Shown here: in pieces, positions 1 through 64,000 of the stretch
Numbering within the stretch: the stretch's first letter is position 1
How the letters are laid out: each line of letters starts with the position of its first letter
Assembly: GCA_935421135.1 (NCBI GenBank)
Contig: OW285187.1
Location: forward strand, 17,013,929-17,077,928
Direction: 5' to 3'
DNA from: Bugulina stolonifera
Taxonomy: Eukaryota > Bryozoa > Gymnolaemata > Cheilostomatida > Bugulidae
DNA: 64,000 nucleotides
Notes under the pieces: model-generated
Databases searched by the model: none
The model's input: only the letters and a program-made list of their open reading frames with translations
What the model was told of the DNA's origin: nothing
Position numbers and translations under genes: made by a program

Positions 1-64000
<64,000 letters not shown>

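Overview
The window looks like nuclear DNA of an invertebrate animal. It is AT-rich and intron-dense, with metazoan GT-AG introns and many intronic mini- and microsatellites (TACATGTA-type runs are everywhere). It encodes an extracellular cysteine-rich protein. A sponge or another early-branching marine animal is my best guess, but the sequence alone does not prove it. I see no bacterial operons, rRNA or CRISPR.

Almost the whole window is one giant gene on the minus strand, open at both ends. I traced 110 exons by hand (e1 at the right edge to e110 at the left edge; median about 185 bp, introns averaging about 400 bp). Every junction I assigned keeps the reading frame, giving about 20.9 kb of coding sequence, or about 6,960 codons with no stop. 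About 75 of the 109 introns are phase 1, as expected for a gene grown by duplication of symmetric exons. In transcription order: (i) 64000 to about 11870 encodes dozens of tandem cysteine-rich repeats of the ephrin-receptor-like / GCC2-GCC3 type (CPxGTY.N.TG...C..C..GYYC); (ii) 11421-8694 encodes a different membrane-proximal ectodomain with a polybasic RRRR-S furin-type site; (iii) 8700-8200 encodes one transmembrane helix, split by an intron; (iv) 8200 to 1 encodes a cytoplasmic tail with a PPPLP motif, an Arg/Ser-rich patch and about 800 residues of charged coiled coil. The predicted product is a very large type I membrane protein: an extended, glycosylated ectodomain joined to a coiled-coil tail. 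I do not recognise a named orthologue. The signal peptide and true C terminus lie outside the window.

The largest intron (1079-4655) carries an intronless open frame on the opposite strand (3200-4411). Its product is a 403-residue hydrophilic protein ending in a perfect PCNA-binding PIP box (QKRITDFF), with a PIDLS motif and a SUMO-site consensus nearby. This is a nested, probably unrelated nuclear gene.

The most unusual structural feature is that many intronic minisatellites are built from the splice junctions themselves. At 60.8-61.3, 57.7-57.9, 41.96-42.2, 38.7-39.1, 18.7-19.1 and 63.8-64.0 kb the repeat unit contains the end of the exon plus the 5' splice site, so candidate donors occur in arrays of 4 to 17. 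In one case all 14 copies are exactly 36 bp apart and stay in frame. Other features are two in-frame microexons (27 and 21 bp), a GC-AG intron, a 0.38-kb element with terminal inverted repeats and an 8-bp direct repeat (hAT-like MITE), a tRNA-SINE-like fragment and two long near-perfect palindromes.
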